From contig VXAY01006688.1 in the NCBI GenBank assembly GCA_013399855.1, forward strand, positions 1,054,001-1,118,000: a stretch of DNA of 64,000 nucleotides, in the 5' to 3' direction. Under the pieces are notes generated by a model. The model was not told where the DNA came from. It did not search any database and saw nothing but the letters and a program-made list of their open reading frames with translations. Shown piece after piece: positions 48,301 through 61,482 of this stretch (within the stretch, counting starts at the first letter, position 1; every line of letters starts with the position of its first letter). The stretch is from Oxyruncus cristatus. Lineage: Eukaryota; Chordata; Aves; Passeriformes; Cotingidae. A program made the position numbers and the translations under genes.

Positions 48301-50843
48301 GACAAGTTAATAGGTGTGGGACATGGAGAGCGATATGCAGAGAACTACAAATCCAAACATCCTCATGGTTGGATGCGTTTGCTTCTGGCCTGCACCTCTC
48401 AGGCTCTTCTGGGGGAATTACTCCAACCCTTGCCCATCTTGTACACACAGTCATTTTGCAAGGATAAGGGATAATTTAATGTGTTCTCCTCCCTTGCTCA
48501 AATCAGACTTATCTAGTCTTTGTCCACATACACCGTGTGACCTGATTTTCCTCTCTGAGATAATTCTTCGTAAGCTGCTAAAAGCTTGTCTCAAAAGCCA
48601 GCTCAGAGGTCAAGTGAGTAGGATTTCATGATTTCACTGGATAACCTTAAGGAGAAAATGAAAGCTTTGGGTTATGCTGCTAGTCTGCCAGCATTAGACA
48701 TAAACTGGGTCCAATGAAATCTTCCAATGCTCAATCCACTCGCAGAAAGCACAACTCTCGAGATAATACTGGCCCCCTGGCCAGAGCAGCTATCAGTTTA
48801 GATAAATAAAAACAAACAAATGGGAAAAGAAACATTAAATTAATTGTAAGGGTCAGGCAGACACAATCTGGTGTAAGTAAAGATCTCTAGAGAGTCACCA
48901 CAAGGACTTTGCTTTTACTTTGCTCCACGAGCTCTGACAGAAATTCTCTGCTGAAATTAGGGGCAAAATTCCCAGCAACTTAAGCGGGGACAGGGGCTCC
49001 TCAAGAGTTTGCACAGCTCTACACTGAGAAGTATACCTGGCTTTTGCAAGGAGCAAACGTTTAAAGGCATGGCATACTGAAAATATGTGGCATAAAGGGA
49101 ACAATGGATATACAGATAAGCAGACAGCAGATGATATATTCCTTCCTAACAAAGAAGGACAGCCCTCTTTACAGCTGAGAGTCCTATCAGCATCTTTGAT
49201 ATCATTGTTCTTGGGGGAACTGCTGAATAAAGGGTCTCTGTCTTTTTGAGCATAATTACAACTGATTTTTTTTTTCCTGATAAAGAATGTAGTCATTGAG
49301 CCATAATAGCATTATTTGATGACTTAAATTCATCCTCTAATCCCTCCAAAATGGTATAAATTATTGAATAAGTCACTCAACCCTATAAAAGCACTTTGAA
49401 AACATTTTGTTCAGCACGATAATGATCAGACAGAATGTAGCAAGAGTTACAGTAAATTAGACTCATGCTCCAAGCTGGCTGCCACTCAATATACTCATAG
49501 CTAAATTCTCACCTACTGAGTTAGACACTCTGTCATGGATAAATTAAGACATAGTCAGTTCTAAAGTGTGTTGGCAAGGACCTTTAGTTCCTTCCCATTT
49601 TTTATAGAGCACATCCATGTGATTTCTGGAGGTACTATCAGAGAGCTGCACAATGTTATGCCTTGGAGAGATGCTGCAGTACCTCTGAGAAAACCCAGAA
49701 ACAGGGAAAATTAGTTTGGGTAGACCTAATGTTCCCAGAACACCATTTCCAGCATGTAGATTAGCTTCTCAGGCACTCCCAGTTTCTCTGCTGCTAACCT
49801 CAAGCAGTGCCATAACCTAACCCTTAACAGGGTGCCCAGAGGTCAATCTCCTCTCCTCAGCAAAGCACATCCACCAGTATCAGAGTTACTCCTGCAGTGT
49901 TCCCGTACTGTGAGGAAGCAGATCTACCCCAAATTCAAGACCAACACCAGTGAAAGCCATGCTGTGAGCACCCTGTCTCATCCTACCACCTTCCATTTCT
50001 TACATGGCAATGGGGATTCCCCAGTAATGTCAGTCCTCGCAATGTTGTGACACTGGGGTAGCCAAGTGGGATCCTCATCTCAACTGAGGTCCCTTGTGAT
50101 CACATATCACTGGTGGTCACAACAACTACAGGTGAAATACTCAGCTGAGAATACACTTTGACATCCCTTGTAATCAAACAAAATTTGTCAGTGTTTATTA
50201 GTATTATTCCTGTATTATGCCAGTATTTATTAGTATCAGTGTGACAATACAGGTACTCATGATGCACCTCAACAAAGGGCATGTTAACTGCTCGAGTGTT
50301 ATCAGTGACAATGACAGACAGCATGTACCAATAATTACAACAACAATGCTCTAAATTCTGCATTTTTCTCAATTGCTGGTACATAGCTGACAATTTCAGA
50401 AAACAGAGATACCTTCACTAAGCATCAACGTGTGATTCCCTGTACCGCTGTCTAGGAGAGGTGCTACAATCCTTGGATGTGTCACAGTGATGGACTAGCA
50501 GATACTTTTGAACTGTGTCCATCCTGATGAATTTGATCCATCTTACAAAACACTGCCTAGGTTTGTTCCTGTGCTGGAACGGAGAGCCAGTGTGCTTGGG
50601 ACCCAAGCCAAAGCACTAATTCTGCCCAGCTGCCAATGCATTCTGGGAAATTTCTGCCCACAAGCTAAACTTCTGCTTGTTTCTCTTCATTGTAACTGAT
50701 GCCTCAGCAGAAACGCTGGCCTGACCTTCTCCGCTGCCCTTAATACTGTGCAAAAATCAGTGACATGTTTGTAACACAGAAAGATCTAACACAAGTTTCC
50801 CCATATGAGTTATTGTTGGTTGCAACAGCTTTCTCTATCCCAG

Positions 50844-50895
50844 ATTCTATTCTATTCTATTCTAATTCTATTCTATTCTATTCTATTCTATTCTA
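50844..50895 (+). repeat. (ATTCT)n pentanucleotide microsatellite
   Basis: About ten ATTCT units with one one-base interruption (ctattctaattctattc) in the MAML2 intron. It is the same unit class as the ATTCT repeat known in human ATXN10. The CR1 terminal repeat ATTCTATG could be a distant source, but no CR1 flank is visible. Confidence 0.93.
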
Positions 50896-50979
50896 AATAA
50901 AAGAGCATAAGAACTAGCAAACAGCTCCAGTTACCTGAGTATCTTGTTTCCAACAGCAATTGGTAATAAATACCTGGAC

Positions 50980-51700
50980 TACAGGAAGCAGAGTGCAAAT
51001 AGAGTGCTTCTCCTCCTCATATACATTCTCCCTGTCAATGATACCTGTATGCTTCCATCAGGCCCTCCCAGATTTCTCTTGATCACCTTTGCTGCCTTTC
51101 TCTGATCCTCTTCTAGGGAGAATGGAACTGCAATGTAGTAGTCAAAATGTGAGTGAATTATGGGTTTAAACATTGGGACAATGATGTTTTGTAGTCTGCT
51201 GTCTATTCCCTTTCCAATACTTTGTACCTGCTATTTGCCTTTCTGATAACTGTTGACCCTTAAATTTTCAGAGAACTACTCATAACAACTCAATATATAT
51301 CTCCTGAGCAGTGGCAGCTAAGTCAGAGTTCATGGTTTTGTACACATAGGATTGTTCCTTTTATCATGTCTGTTACTCTGTATTTATAGACACGCACCCT
51401 TTCATAGGCATTTATTTGTCAGGAAACATTTCTCTCTCTTTTTTTATTTTTTCTGCTTTCAGCTGGCATTTGGTTTTACACTGAATAATTTGTGTTATGA
51501 GCAAATTTTATCACTCTGTTACTGCTTTTTCTAGATCTTTTTGTCTGTTGTACATCAAAGATCGTGGCCTTAATCCCAATGATACCATTTTATTAAGAAT
51601 CTGACTATTTAATGCCACAATTTCTTTCTTAACTTGATCTGGCCCATTGACAGTGAACTTTGTTGATAAGAGTCTCCACATCTCCTTATTTATATAACAA
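50980..51700 (-). mobile_element. Very old CR1-clade reverse-transcriptase remnant
   Basis: On the minus strand, degraded blocks follow RT order. RVIKFAHNTNY (around 51490-51525) stands where CR1-type RTs have EVAKFADDTKL, so the catalytic FADD box is decayed to FAHN. Further down, PIIHSHFDYYIAVPFSLEED and QRKAAKVIKRNL (51170-51075) stand where the family has LVRPHLEYC...ERVQRRATK. Frame breaks separate the blocks. The plus strand reads as the long antisense repeat familiar from turtle and crocodilian genomes (gagaactactcataac, ctcctgagcagtggcagcta, gagcaaattttatcactctg). It is non-functional and pre-avian in age. Confidence 0.65.
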
Positions 51701-52274
51701 CTGAAAGGAAGTGCAAGTTCCTTTTAAGCAAGACAAGTAGCAGAAAACAGGCATATGCTAAAAAAGACCCAATTCATGAACATTGCGACTCCTAAATAAT
51801 ATTCCTGGCTGTATGTTCTCTAACCAACCAGCAGACCACATCCAAAACACAGGAAAAAGACCCAAGAATCACAATATCCTACATTATGGCATTTAGAGAT
51901 GCCAAAATAGTTCTACTTGTGACCTAAAGCAGCTTGAAGTCTGTTCTAACCTATGCCAGTTAGAAAGGTCCTGCAGGGACCTCCTGGTTCTGTCCAAGAC
52001 CCTCCTTGAGTGACACTGTCCATGAAATGATCCCTGCACTTACACAGCAGTGGAAAGTATAAATCTGGTTATGCTGGCTTTCTGGCTACTTGGGAATGCC
52101 TGTACTTGAAAAATCTCAGTCACCCTTTGAAAGTTTGCCAGCTTGCACAGCACTGGAGCGACACATTTAATAATCTCTATCCTCATCTTCCATCTTGGAA
52201 GCCATCATGTGAGATGTTGACACAATGGACACAGTCTCAATGTTCGTATCCTGGGGAGAAATAAAGCTGCCACA

Positions 52275-52314
52275 CTTGGATTATTACCTTAGTGCTTAGA
52301 CTATTACCTTAAGG
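52275..52314 (+). repeat. 20-bp tandem duplication
   Basis: Two adjacent units, cttggattattaccttagtg and cttagactattaccttaagg, differ at a few positions. It is a small local duplication in the intron. Confidence 0.75.
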
Positions 52315-55300
52315 TTCTTTATTATCACAGGCATATTTTGAGAAGTTAGATAAATAGAAGGATCATCGAGAAATTCCTCTCATCATGGCCTCTCCTGCAA
52401 TCTTCTGGGGACCAAACCAAGCATACAGCTGGTATCTGTGCAGGGAAGATACAGACTGGAGGCTGAAGCAGGGTCACTTGCATAAGCTCTGAAAAGGTAA
52501 AGACTGATATGGGTTTCCCCTACCCACTCCCAGATATGTCAGGCTGGAGCACCATTACATTCAGAGGAAGAGGTGAAAAAAGAGATTACAGGTTTATAGG
52601 AGATACGGAAAGATTTGGAAGACAAGTTTCTGCCTCCTGGAGAAATAATATTTCAAAGAAAACTTTCAGTGACAGTAACAGAAGCGAAAACTTCTTCATT
52701 TGCTTTCTAAGACCTCTCTGAGCTTTTCCTTAAAAGACAGAGTTCCATATTTCAATGCCATCAGAAGACCAAACAGCAGCCAAGGTTAACCTGACAAACA
52801 CTTGTGCCAGAGATTCCCAGGATGGAAGTCTGCAGGACCACTTGGCCTTTCTATTCATTGCCAGACAGCTCATTCAGGAAGATTTGCTAATGACTCTGTC
52901 AAACTCTGTAAGCAGCAATGCGAGCCATCAAGACCATACTTTTCCTCTTCTGTGGCTTTTCCTGGAGCTGTGATGTCCCTAGCCAACATTTTGACCTGGC
53001 AAGGAACAAGCATTCTTTTTATCCCTTCTCTGATATTTTGAGATTCCCATCAGTAATGCTGGGAGAACAAAGGTGGATCATATGAAGCTGGGATGGAAAA
53101 CTGGCTGAGCATCCCCCAGAGAAGACAGAAGTCATCTGACCCACTGTGCTCACCCCTGCTTTCCATCATTCACCTGCCATCCCCTTCCTGATTCTCTCTT
53201 GCTCTACCCTGTTGAGTTTTGAACATCCTTCACATTTAGATGGGAGAGGATTTGTTCAGTGGGATATTCCCTGAAAACTGGCCTTTGCTGAAGTCCTCTA
53301 TGCAACAGCAGTGCTCCCTCCCCTTCTGTAATGACTCAGATGAGTAGGCCCAATGACTCAGTGGCTTGGAGAGCTTAAATATCAAGGGACTATTGACAAT
53401 AGCCTTCCCTAGCTTGAGTAAGGATTAAAAATTTTAGTGCTTTGGGATTGGAAGATTCCACCTCTTTAAGTTGTTTGTAACCTCCCAGCCTGGTATTGCA
53501 AAGGCATAATCAGGTAGAACACTGATAAAAAGAGTGGAAAAAAAAACTTCCTACTTTCCTGTGGCCGCTTAGGCATCACGCTGGGATCTTCAGGGCACCA
53601 AGGCAGCATGAAGAGAGATCAGTGTTATCCCATAGTTTCTGACTTCATGAGGTCCAGAAGAGTTTTAGCTTTTTCTAAAACCGCACCTTCTCTGTCCGTT
53701 TTCTCCATGAAAAGAGAACATATGCACCTAAGGCTGTTGCCATATTTCTACTAAATTGCAAAGGACTGAACTGCCAGAAAACCCCCAGACTAACAGGCAG
53801 TGGAAGTTTGGAAGCTGCAGATGAGAGCAGCGTGCCCTTGTCTCCATGCCAGGTCCTCCCTCCTGCCCACCACAACAAATGCACCTGGCAGCATTAGGCT
53901 GTGCTAGCAGAGAGGCGGCAGCAGAAAAACAGACATTCCAGGAGGTGGATCAGTCTGAAAAGCACATAATGGGAGATGAGAGACTGACCAAAAAGAGAGA
54001 GGTTGCTAAACAGATGAAAACAAACTAAAAAATTGTGAGGAATTATGATTTCCCTGAATGTCCCTTTCCATATACACATGGGATGCACCCAGAACCACTG
54101 CCACCAAAATAAAGATGCTATCCAGATAAATACATGTTTAAATGTTTGCTTTGATGTAGTTTAACAATAAGGTGTAGAGGGAATGAAAACATTCTCAAAT
54201 AATCACACTCTTAAGAGATTACATTAAGCTCTGATACACTGTTGATACATCCAGGCAGGAAGAAAAGATTATTGAAACTGAACGGGATTTTTACATATGT
54301 AAGTAATTTTATTTGTGCACATTTTTGTTCTACTTTCTTGCGGAAGGAAAATGTGATGTACTTTGAGTGCCTAAAGACTTCAACTTGACATTTATCTCAT
54401 TTGTTGAAAACAGATCCTTCTGAATTGATTTAATAAAAGCTTCAAGTGCCAAGTTTCCTGCTTGGAGCAATTGTTTTAAACAGCGAATGAAGGTATTTCA
54501 GTATCCTTCCCCTTTTTTTTGTCCCAACCCTACAAAGCCCTATTTTTTTTTTTTTTTTACTTTCAGATGTTCACTCTTCATTACTTCTTAAAAACTGTCA
54601 AGTTTGACAATGACATTGTGACTACTTTTGTTTTGTTTCAAATCCTATCTATTCCTTCTGCCAAATTGATAAGCAACCAAATGAAGATGGGAAAGAATTA
54701 GTACCAAACTTTGTTGGAACTTTCTGGCAGTACATGTGTTCCCAATAAAAGTAAACAAAACATTATTTGTATGTATTTGCAAAAAGCTAACAAGTTTTAT
54801 AATAATAATAAGGCAGCTGCTTAACTACTCCCCTGGCATTCCAGACAGGATTTCAGAGTGCTTGGACTGACTCACATGTCATGTGGCACATTTTGTAGAG
54901 GGTACCTTATTTTTCACCGGGAGGGTGAAGAAGTGTTGCAGCACCAAAAACAGCAACATTGCTCATGGGTTCTGAGTTTGCGCAGAATTCTTCAAACAGT
55001 AGGATTTACAGCCTCACTTCTTCCTCTGGCTACTATTTTTATTGGAGTTAGTATTGTAATAGTTCAATTTAATTTCACTGGGTATTCTGATTCTCTCTGA
55101 AGGAGCAGGTTCACCCCCTCACCTCAAGCAGAGGAGCAGGTGAGCCCATGCCCGAGGGGGAAGGTGCTTCATGGAGTGACCCCTCATGGACACCAGCATA
55201 ACAGCCCCAACCAACTGCAAATCCTTCAGTGGCCAGTTTCAGGACCCAGGTGAGGGAGAATAGATTTGAACTTTCAAGCAAATGAAACACAGGTCATCCA

Positions 55301-58300
55301 AAGGTCGCTTTCTTAGCTGCCTGCCTGGTTAGCCACTTATGCACCCACCTATCCAGCCTCCTATGTGACTATTATTTTTCATCATCCTAAAACATTAGCT
55401 CCTCCAGATCTTTGAGAGATGATCTTTGAAGAGCTTACAAATCTCTAGTGATTCATGGCTTTGCAAGTCATTACTAAGTCCCTTTCTGGATTCCTTGTAA
55501 GCCCCCTTCAGCTACTCGAAGGAATCCCTATGTATATGTGCATTTCTCCTTTCCCATGACAAAATAACACAGGTATCTTTGTTGCTGTCAGCTCATCCAA
55601 CTCCAGTTTACACAGAACTTCTCTCATGATGCAGCTCAATGACTCTTATTCAGATGGGCTCCCATGTGTGCTGTGCTTGTTTTCTTTTTCTTTTTTAATC
55701 GTCTGGCATAGCCCCAGATACTTCCTGATAAATCATATCTAATGTCTGTCTTGTGGTTTTCTGATGTGAACAACAATAACAAAATAAAAAAATCAAAGTG
55801 GTAAAAAGCAATATTAAAAACACATTTAGTGCAATCACACACTGGGGGGAAATGAAGAAAGCACTAAGCTCTACCTACTTCTCTACAACCACCTCGAAAG
55901 TTTGAAAGTTACATTGAAAACACAGTGGGTTGTAGAGTGAAGCAGTAATGAGAATCAGAGGATTAAATCAAAAAACAATTAACAGTTTTACTCCTGACAT
56001 GCTGTTTCCTGATTTTGGTTTAATTTTATCTTTATCACTCAGGTATTTGCATAACTGCTTAACTAAGGTGTTAGTAGTATTAATCAGGGAACTTCAACAT
56101 TTTGCTGGATTAGAGACATACATTTTTCAGTCCCCATTGATGACAATTACTGTTATTGTGGTTCCTGCTATTAAAAGCTTTCCCCTCCAAGGCTTCTATA
56201 GGATCATTTTTCCCCACTTACTTAAATTTCTAGATTTTTAACCTTGTATTCTCTTTTATACCAACTCCTACTAATTGTCCTAAATCCTCCTATTTGACCT
56301 CTATCTCTCTTCCCCTCCACATGCTCCTTCTGAGGCTCCTACAACTGCAAACAGCAGTGGTGGCCATGATTCAGCAGCTACTCGGCCAACAGGGGCTGGA
56401 CAACCATCTCACCAGGAGGAAAGCAGCTGCCTCAGAGTTCCAAGCTGCAGAGAAAGTGGGAGGTGGGATTCACCCCTAGCTAGTGGCTAGACATAAGGCA
56501 TTAATTTAATCTTCCGTATCATTTGCTCACAGCTGCTTCCAACTCTGCTTCTCCTTCTGACAATGTCCGAACTTCCCAGCAGATGGCATCTCCTCCCAAC
56601 TTCTACCTGAGCTCACCATGTGCCCGAAGACAGAGCCTGCACCCGCTTTCTTTTGAAACAACCAATTTTATATTCTATGTGTGCAGGAAACGTGCCCAAG
56701 GAAAGAGCAAACAGGAATGAATCTACACCATTACACATTCATTTTGCAGTTCGAGCTACCATGTTTCTCTCAATATTCAGACAATTACGGGTTTTTCACT
56801 GCTGGAGAAGCCCCAATGTTTATTTGCAGATCAGCTCTAAAAAAGCAACCAAAGAGTGCAAATCATTTGCATCTATTACAACAGGAACTCTAACACTGAG
56901 TATAATCTATTACTTAGCAAAGCCAAATGGAAGCAACAATAACAGAGGCAGTAAGGCTGATGTAGAAACCTTCCTTCTTAAGCAACAGCTGGAGAATTGG
57001 GATGGTTGCAACCCTCAGACCTCAACCAGATACTGCATAAACACATGCAGTAGGAGAACACTTCCTTGTGGCTGCATACTGTCTTTTCATTTCACCTCTG
57101 AAGACAATGTGAGCATGACTGAGTGACACCAAGACCTTTGTCCCAATGGTTTGGTAAGTTTGGATAGGCAGGATTTGGACAAAGCTTCGATTGGCACAGC
57201 CATAGCAGCACTGTCAGCTCTTCACATCTCTGGATCCACCTCCAAAAGCTCCTCAGAGACCAGTTCTCTTGTCCTCTCCCAGGAAGGGACAGGAGACAGA
57301 AAGTTGAGGAGGTTTGGAGGAGGATGGTGGGAGAAGCTTTTAGATAAAATGTGAAGAATGTACTGACGGAATGCACTGCAGGAAAAATTTAGGACACTTG
57401 GAACACCATGCTGGCTAAGTCCAGCCCTATTCTATACCTAGTTGGCATTGCTTCACTGACCAGTGAAAACCAGTATGCTGAGGGAATATAGATCTTTCCT
57501 TTACAAACTTAGCTGTTATGGCTACCAAATGAACAAACAGAAATGATGCTACTGGGCTCATGGGACCACATGGAATTAACTGTCACAACCTGGCCATGAA
57601 ATGCTGATTGAGAATTCTTCATGAATAGTCCAAAGTTTAAAAACATGCCTGCAGATAAAATAAAGCAATGTAATTATCTGATACAGGAATTTGCATTGAC
57701 GGCCTACAAACAGAAAATGAGAGTAAGTATGTAGAGTAAATGAGCCACTTTCTCAGACCTAACTATTGACATGATGGTTTCCCTGAAGGAAACCTGTTGA
57801 GCTTACCAGTGAGTCACATTCAGAACTGGATTTAAGAACTACATAAAAAAGAAGACACAGAAATTATAGAAAACAAGAGGAGCTGCATCAAAGATACATT
57901 TTTTTCCTGCTTTAAGGCTAAAAAAGCCTGCTCATATGAAATGTGATTAGCAGTGGCACATTTCTCATATTTGTTACATTTATTATCTTATTAAACTGCA
58001 CCACTTGTGTGCACACTGCTGTAAAGATGGTGATCTTAGAGTGCTTTCAGCTGCAACTTGACCTAAGGCTTTTATAATCTGAAATCTCCTTCTTGGAAAG
58101 GTAGACAGAGCCAAGCCAGAAACTGAAGATGAAAACTATATATATCATTTAGTTCAAAATACCGTGTAAACAAAAACTGGATCTCCATAGCATGCTTGCT
58201 GGCTCTCTGTTCAGTCTCATTTCTAGGTAATGAATGCGATTTAGTAACAGAACCTGTTCCTGTTGCATTCACTGGTGATTTTTTTAGTTGAAGAGGGGCA

Positions 58301-61300
58301 GATGAACTGAAGTTTTTGAAACTACCACCCTGTCACTTAACTGAAGTGGTAATTTTCTTTAACATTTTGGACATGAATTCTGTTCCCAAAGAGACAGCAG
58401 CCTATCAGCAAGGGCTGCTAATGCAACACGTGCCGGTTTCAAAGCATCCTTGGTGGCTCATTTAAAGTAGCAGTCTAAAATCCCCTGAATTTCTGGGGAA
58501 ACTGTCCTGGTGGGGACTTTTTAAACATAACCTAAGTTATTATTTTAGTTAAAACATGCCTTTTTCTCTCCTTAAATACCGTGTTTGAATTTTAACTGCT
58601 CTCAAATTTCAGATTTCAAGCACATAGTAAATGGGCAGGAGGACATTCATTTGCTGGGCAATTTTTCCCTCCACAGGCAGTTTCGTGCCTTAGGCAAAAC
58701 ACAGAGGGGAAGAGTGGAGCACTACAGGACCCTTTTGATTCCCCAGCAGCACAGCAGGAGGTGGTGACCTGGCGCTTCAGTCCCTGAGGGGAAGGCAGGC
58801 TACAGCAGGGACCACCAGGAAGAGAGGTGTCTGGGAGGTTTAACACAGCTACGGTCCCCAAGATGCTGGGAGACAATCACAAGTGTTAAACTGCTCTTGG
58901 TTTGGGCTTTTCTGCGACACTGAGAAGAATCTTGCTCTAGACTGGCACAAAGCTGAGCAACCCATGCAAGAGGCGTGGTAGCAGGAGCCTCTAAATCCAA
59001 GGGATGCCAAACTCAAGCCAGAGGCTCAAGTGAGACAGCAGTTACTAAGCAAGGGATGTCAGCCATGGCTGAACTGAAGGTCCTATCTGCTATTTATGCA
59101 AATATGTGGGGCCACAGGATGCTCTTGGTTCCTTACTGAGGGAACAACTGAAAGCAGGGTGATGCAGAGCTGTGTGGGTGCATGTGTGCTGCTACTGGCA
59201 CATGCTCAGCATCCTTCCCTCACCAAGACCAGCTTAGGAAGGTCTGGAGGGCTCAGGGAGGAAGGAACCCACCAGAATTGCAGTCTCTTTTTTTCCCCAG
59301 GCACTGGCTAAAATCCAAAGACACAGGTTTGCCTTCATTCACAGATGTGGTGGAGACCATGGGGGATTTCAGTCTTGGACAACTAAGATCCCCTTCTGCC
59401 TATTCACTATGAGTACAGGCTGCTCTGAGAAATGCCTTTGTGCTGGGCTTGTAAGGGCCAGCCTTAATTATTCCCGTTCCTCTTAAATCGTCTCTTTGTG
59501 CTACAGGCTCAGTCGTGATGATTTTTCATTTGAAGGGATTGCATCACATCAGACATGGGGCCATAAATCCCCCAGAATGGGCAAACTAGTGACAGCACTG
59601 GCCTGTTTTACAGCAGGAAAGTGTAAAGTTTATTGTCATTTTTAGAAGTGAAATGATTTTAAAGTGACATAATCTTAAAGGAAAAAAAAAACCCCACACC
59701 ACACTACGAGCAACACTGCAGAAAGTTAATGTTTTCCCCAAACAAAGTGACCAGGTTATGGGAAGGGGTGGGAGTGGGTGTGTTGGTGGAAGTGGCCAGA
59801 GATGAATGAAAACAGGAAAGGAGAGTAGCTCTGATGTGGCTGCGATTGCCCGAACACCGTAACTCTTTGCTGTCCCTTTCTGACACTTACACAGCTTCGG
59901 GCTGCCTTGCCTCACAAAATAGTCTGACCTGTGAGTGTGCTCCCTCTATGAAAGGGATAAGATAGGCCTACGGAGCTGCATCCTGGGCACATCCCTCCCA
60001 GGCTGTCCCTTTCCTGGGGACAGCCAGCCGTGGGCACAGGAGAGGCCCTGGGATCAAGCTTTATTTTGATGAAACATTTGGAAAGTACATACTGAGATTT
60101 GGTGGGAGGGATAGCAAAGCACAGCCCAAAGATCTGACTTGGCATTGTGCCCCGGTGCACTGTTTCAGATTTAGAGGGGGAGGATTTTTCCCACGTGCTC
60201 TGCACTGGCTTTGCGCTGCTCCTCTGAAGCCAACTGCCCCCACCCCACACTGAGATCTTCAAAAGTCCCAACTTGGGGTTTTGGTTCCCTTGTTGCCCAG
60301 CCATGCTGGATGGGAGCACCTCTTCCATCACGTGGGATTTGCTGAGCTACCAAAGTAGGGAAAGAAGTGGCCCAAGGAAAGGCAAGGGCACAGAGAACTG
60401 ACTACTGCTCTGCATGCCCCAGTATTGCCTTTAGTGGGGAAGTTCTGTCCTTGCCTGGAAAAGGATTCAAAGGCTTCCTTCTGCTCTGGTAGAAGTTGTG
60501 TTTCATATTAAAATTGCCTTTGTGATCATGACAACAGAGTAAAGCAAGACTGAATACTTCCAGGGACCATGATGCCATCCTGAAAATGCAGATGGCAGCC
60601 CTGGAGGACAGCACATGGGTCAGTCTGAATTAGCAAAGCAAGGCTGTGAGGTCTGCAGGGAGCCCTGCAGCTCCAAGTCTCCCAAGTAGTATTTGAAGCT
60701 AATGATGGTTATCACAAAGAAGTCTGTACTCTGTGTGTCTGAAGAGATGGAGCTCCGGCGCAGAAATATTTCCAAAGCCTGCTCTTGGGGACAGCCTATG
60801 CCAGCTGACCCTATAACTCCCCTGTGCTCCTGCAAATGCAGCTCCTTGCTTGGTGCCCATTGCATCGGTTAGCAACATGTCCCAAAAGCCAGCTTTCCTC
60901 ATACACCCTGCCTCCAGTCCACAAGCGTTGGGTCGCATTGTCCATTCAAAAGGGCTTATGAACACAGGTCTCTTCTCCGTAGTGCACCAGCCCCAGTGTC
61001 TCCAAAGGCTACGGCATCTTGTGAATCTAGCACAAGGCAGTATGTCTTCCCCAAAAGGCCTGACTTCCACGCTCAGAGCAAGTGTTTCAGTAAGTTACAA
61101 GGGTCGTTTCTGTTCAGCCAAATGCTTTTCTGCAGCCAGCTGCAAATCCATCTCACAGTAATGTTTCTATTTCAGTAGGCAAGTCTATTATGTCAGAAAC
61201 CGTCTAGCCACAATCGTTCAGAACACAAAAGCAATCGCATAATCCCCTTACTCTGTGAGAGATAAGCAAGGCTCCAATAAATGGAGCACTTCTTCTCTTG

Positions 61301-61411
61301 TGGATTTAATCCCCATTTGAGGTTTTTGTGCTGTTATTATCCTTTCTAATCATCCAGGAGTAAGCAAGGATTTCAAATGAAAACTGCCCCTAAAGGTTTC
61401 CATCTTTATAT

Positions 61412-61482
61412 ACATGTACATATATATAACAAATATGCATGTATCTGTACACACACACATATAATTTTGACTGTATATATCA
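61412..61482 (+). repeat. AT/CA-rich simple sequence
   Basis: Short alternating purine-pyrimidine runs (acatgtacatatatataac, tgtacacacacacatataat). It is low complexity and not a long microsatellite. Confidence 0.6.

Noticed and set aside
56620..57126. 168-codon plus-strand open frame
   Set aside because: No family resemblance, unremarkable composition, and it lies deep in the MAML2 intron without flanking signals.
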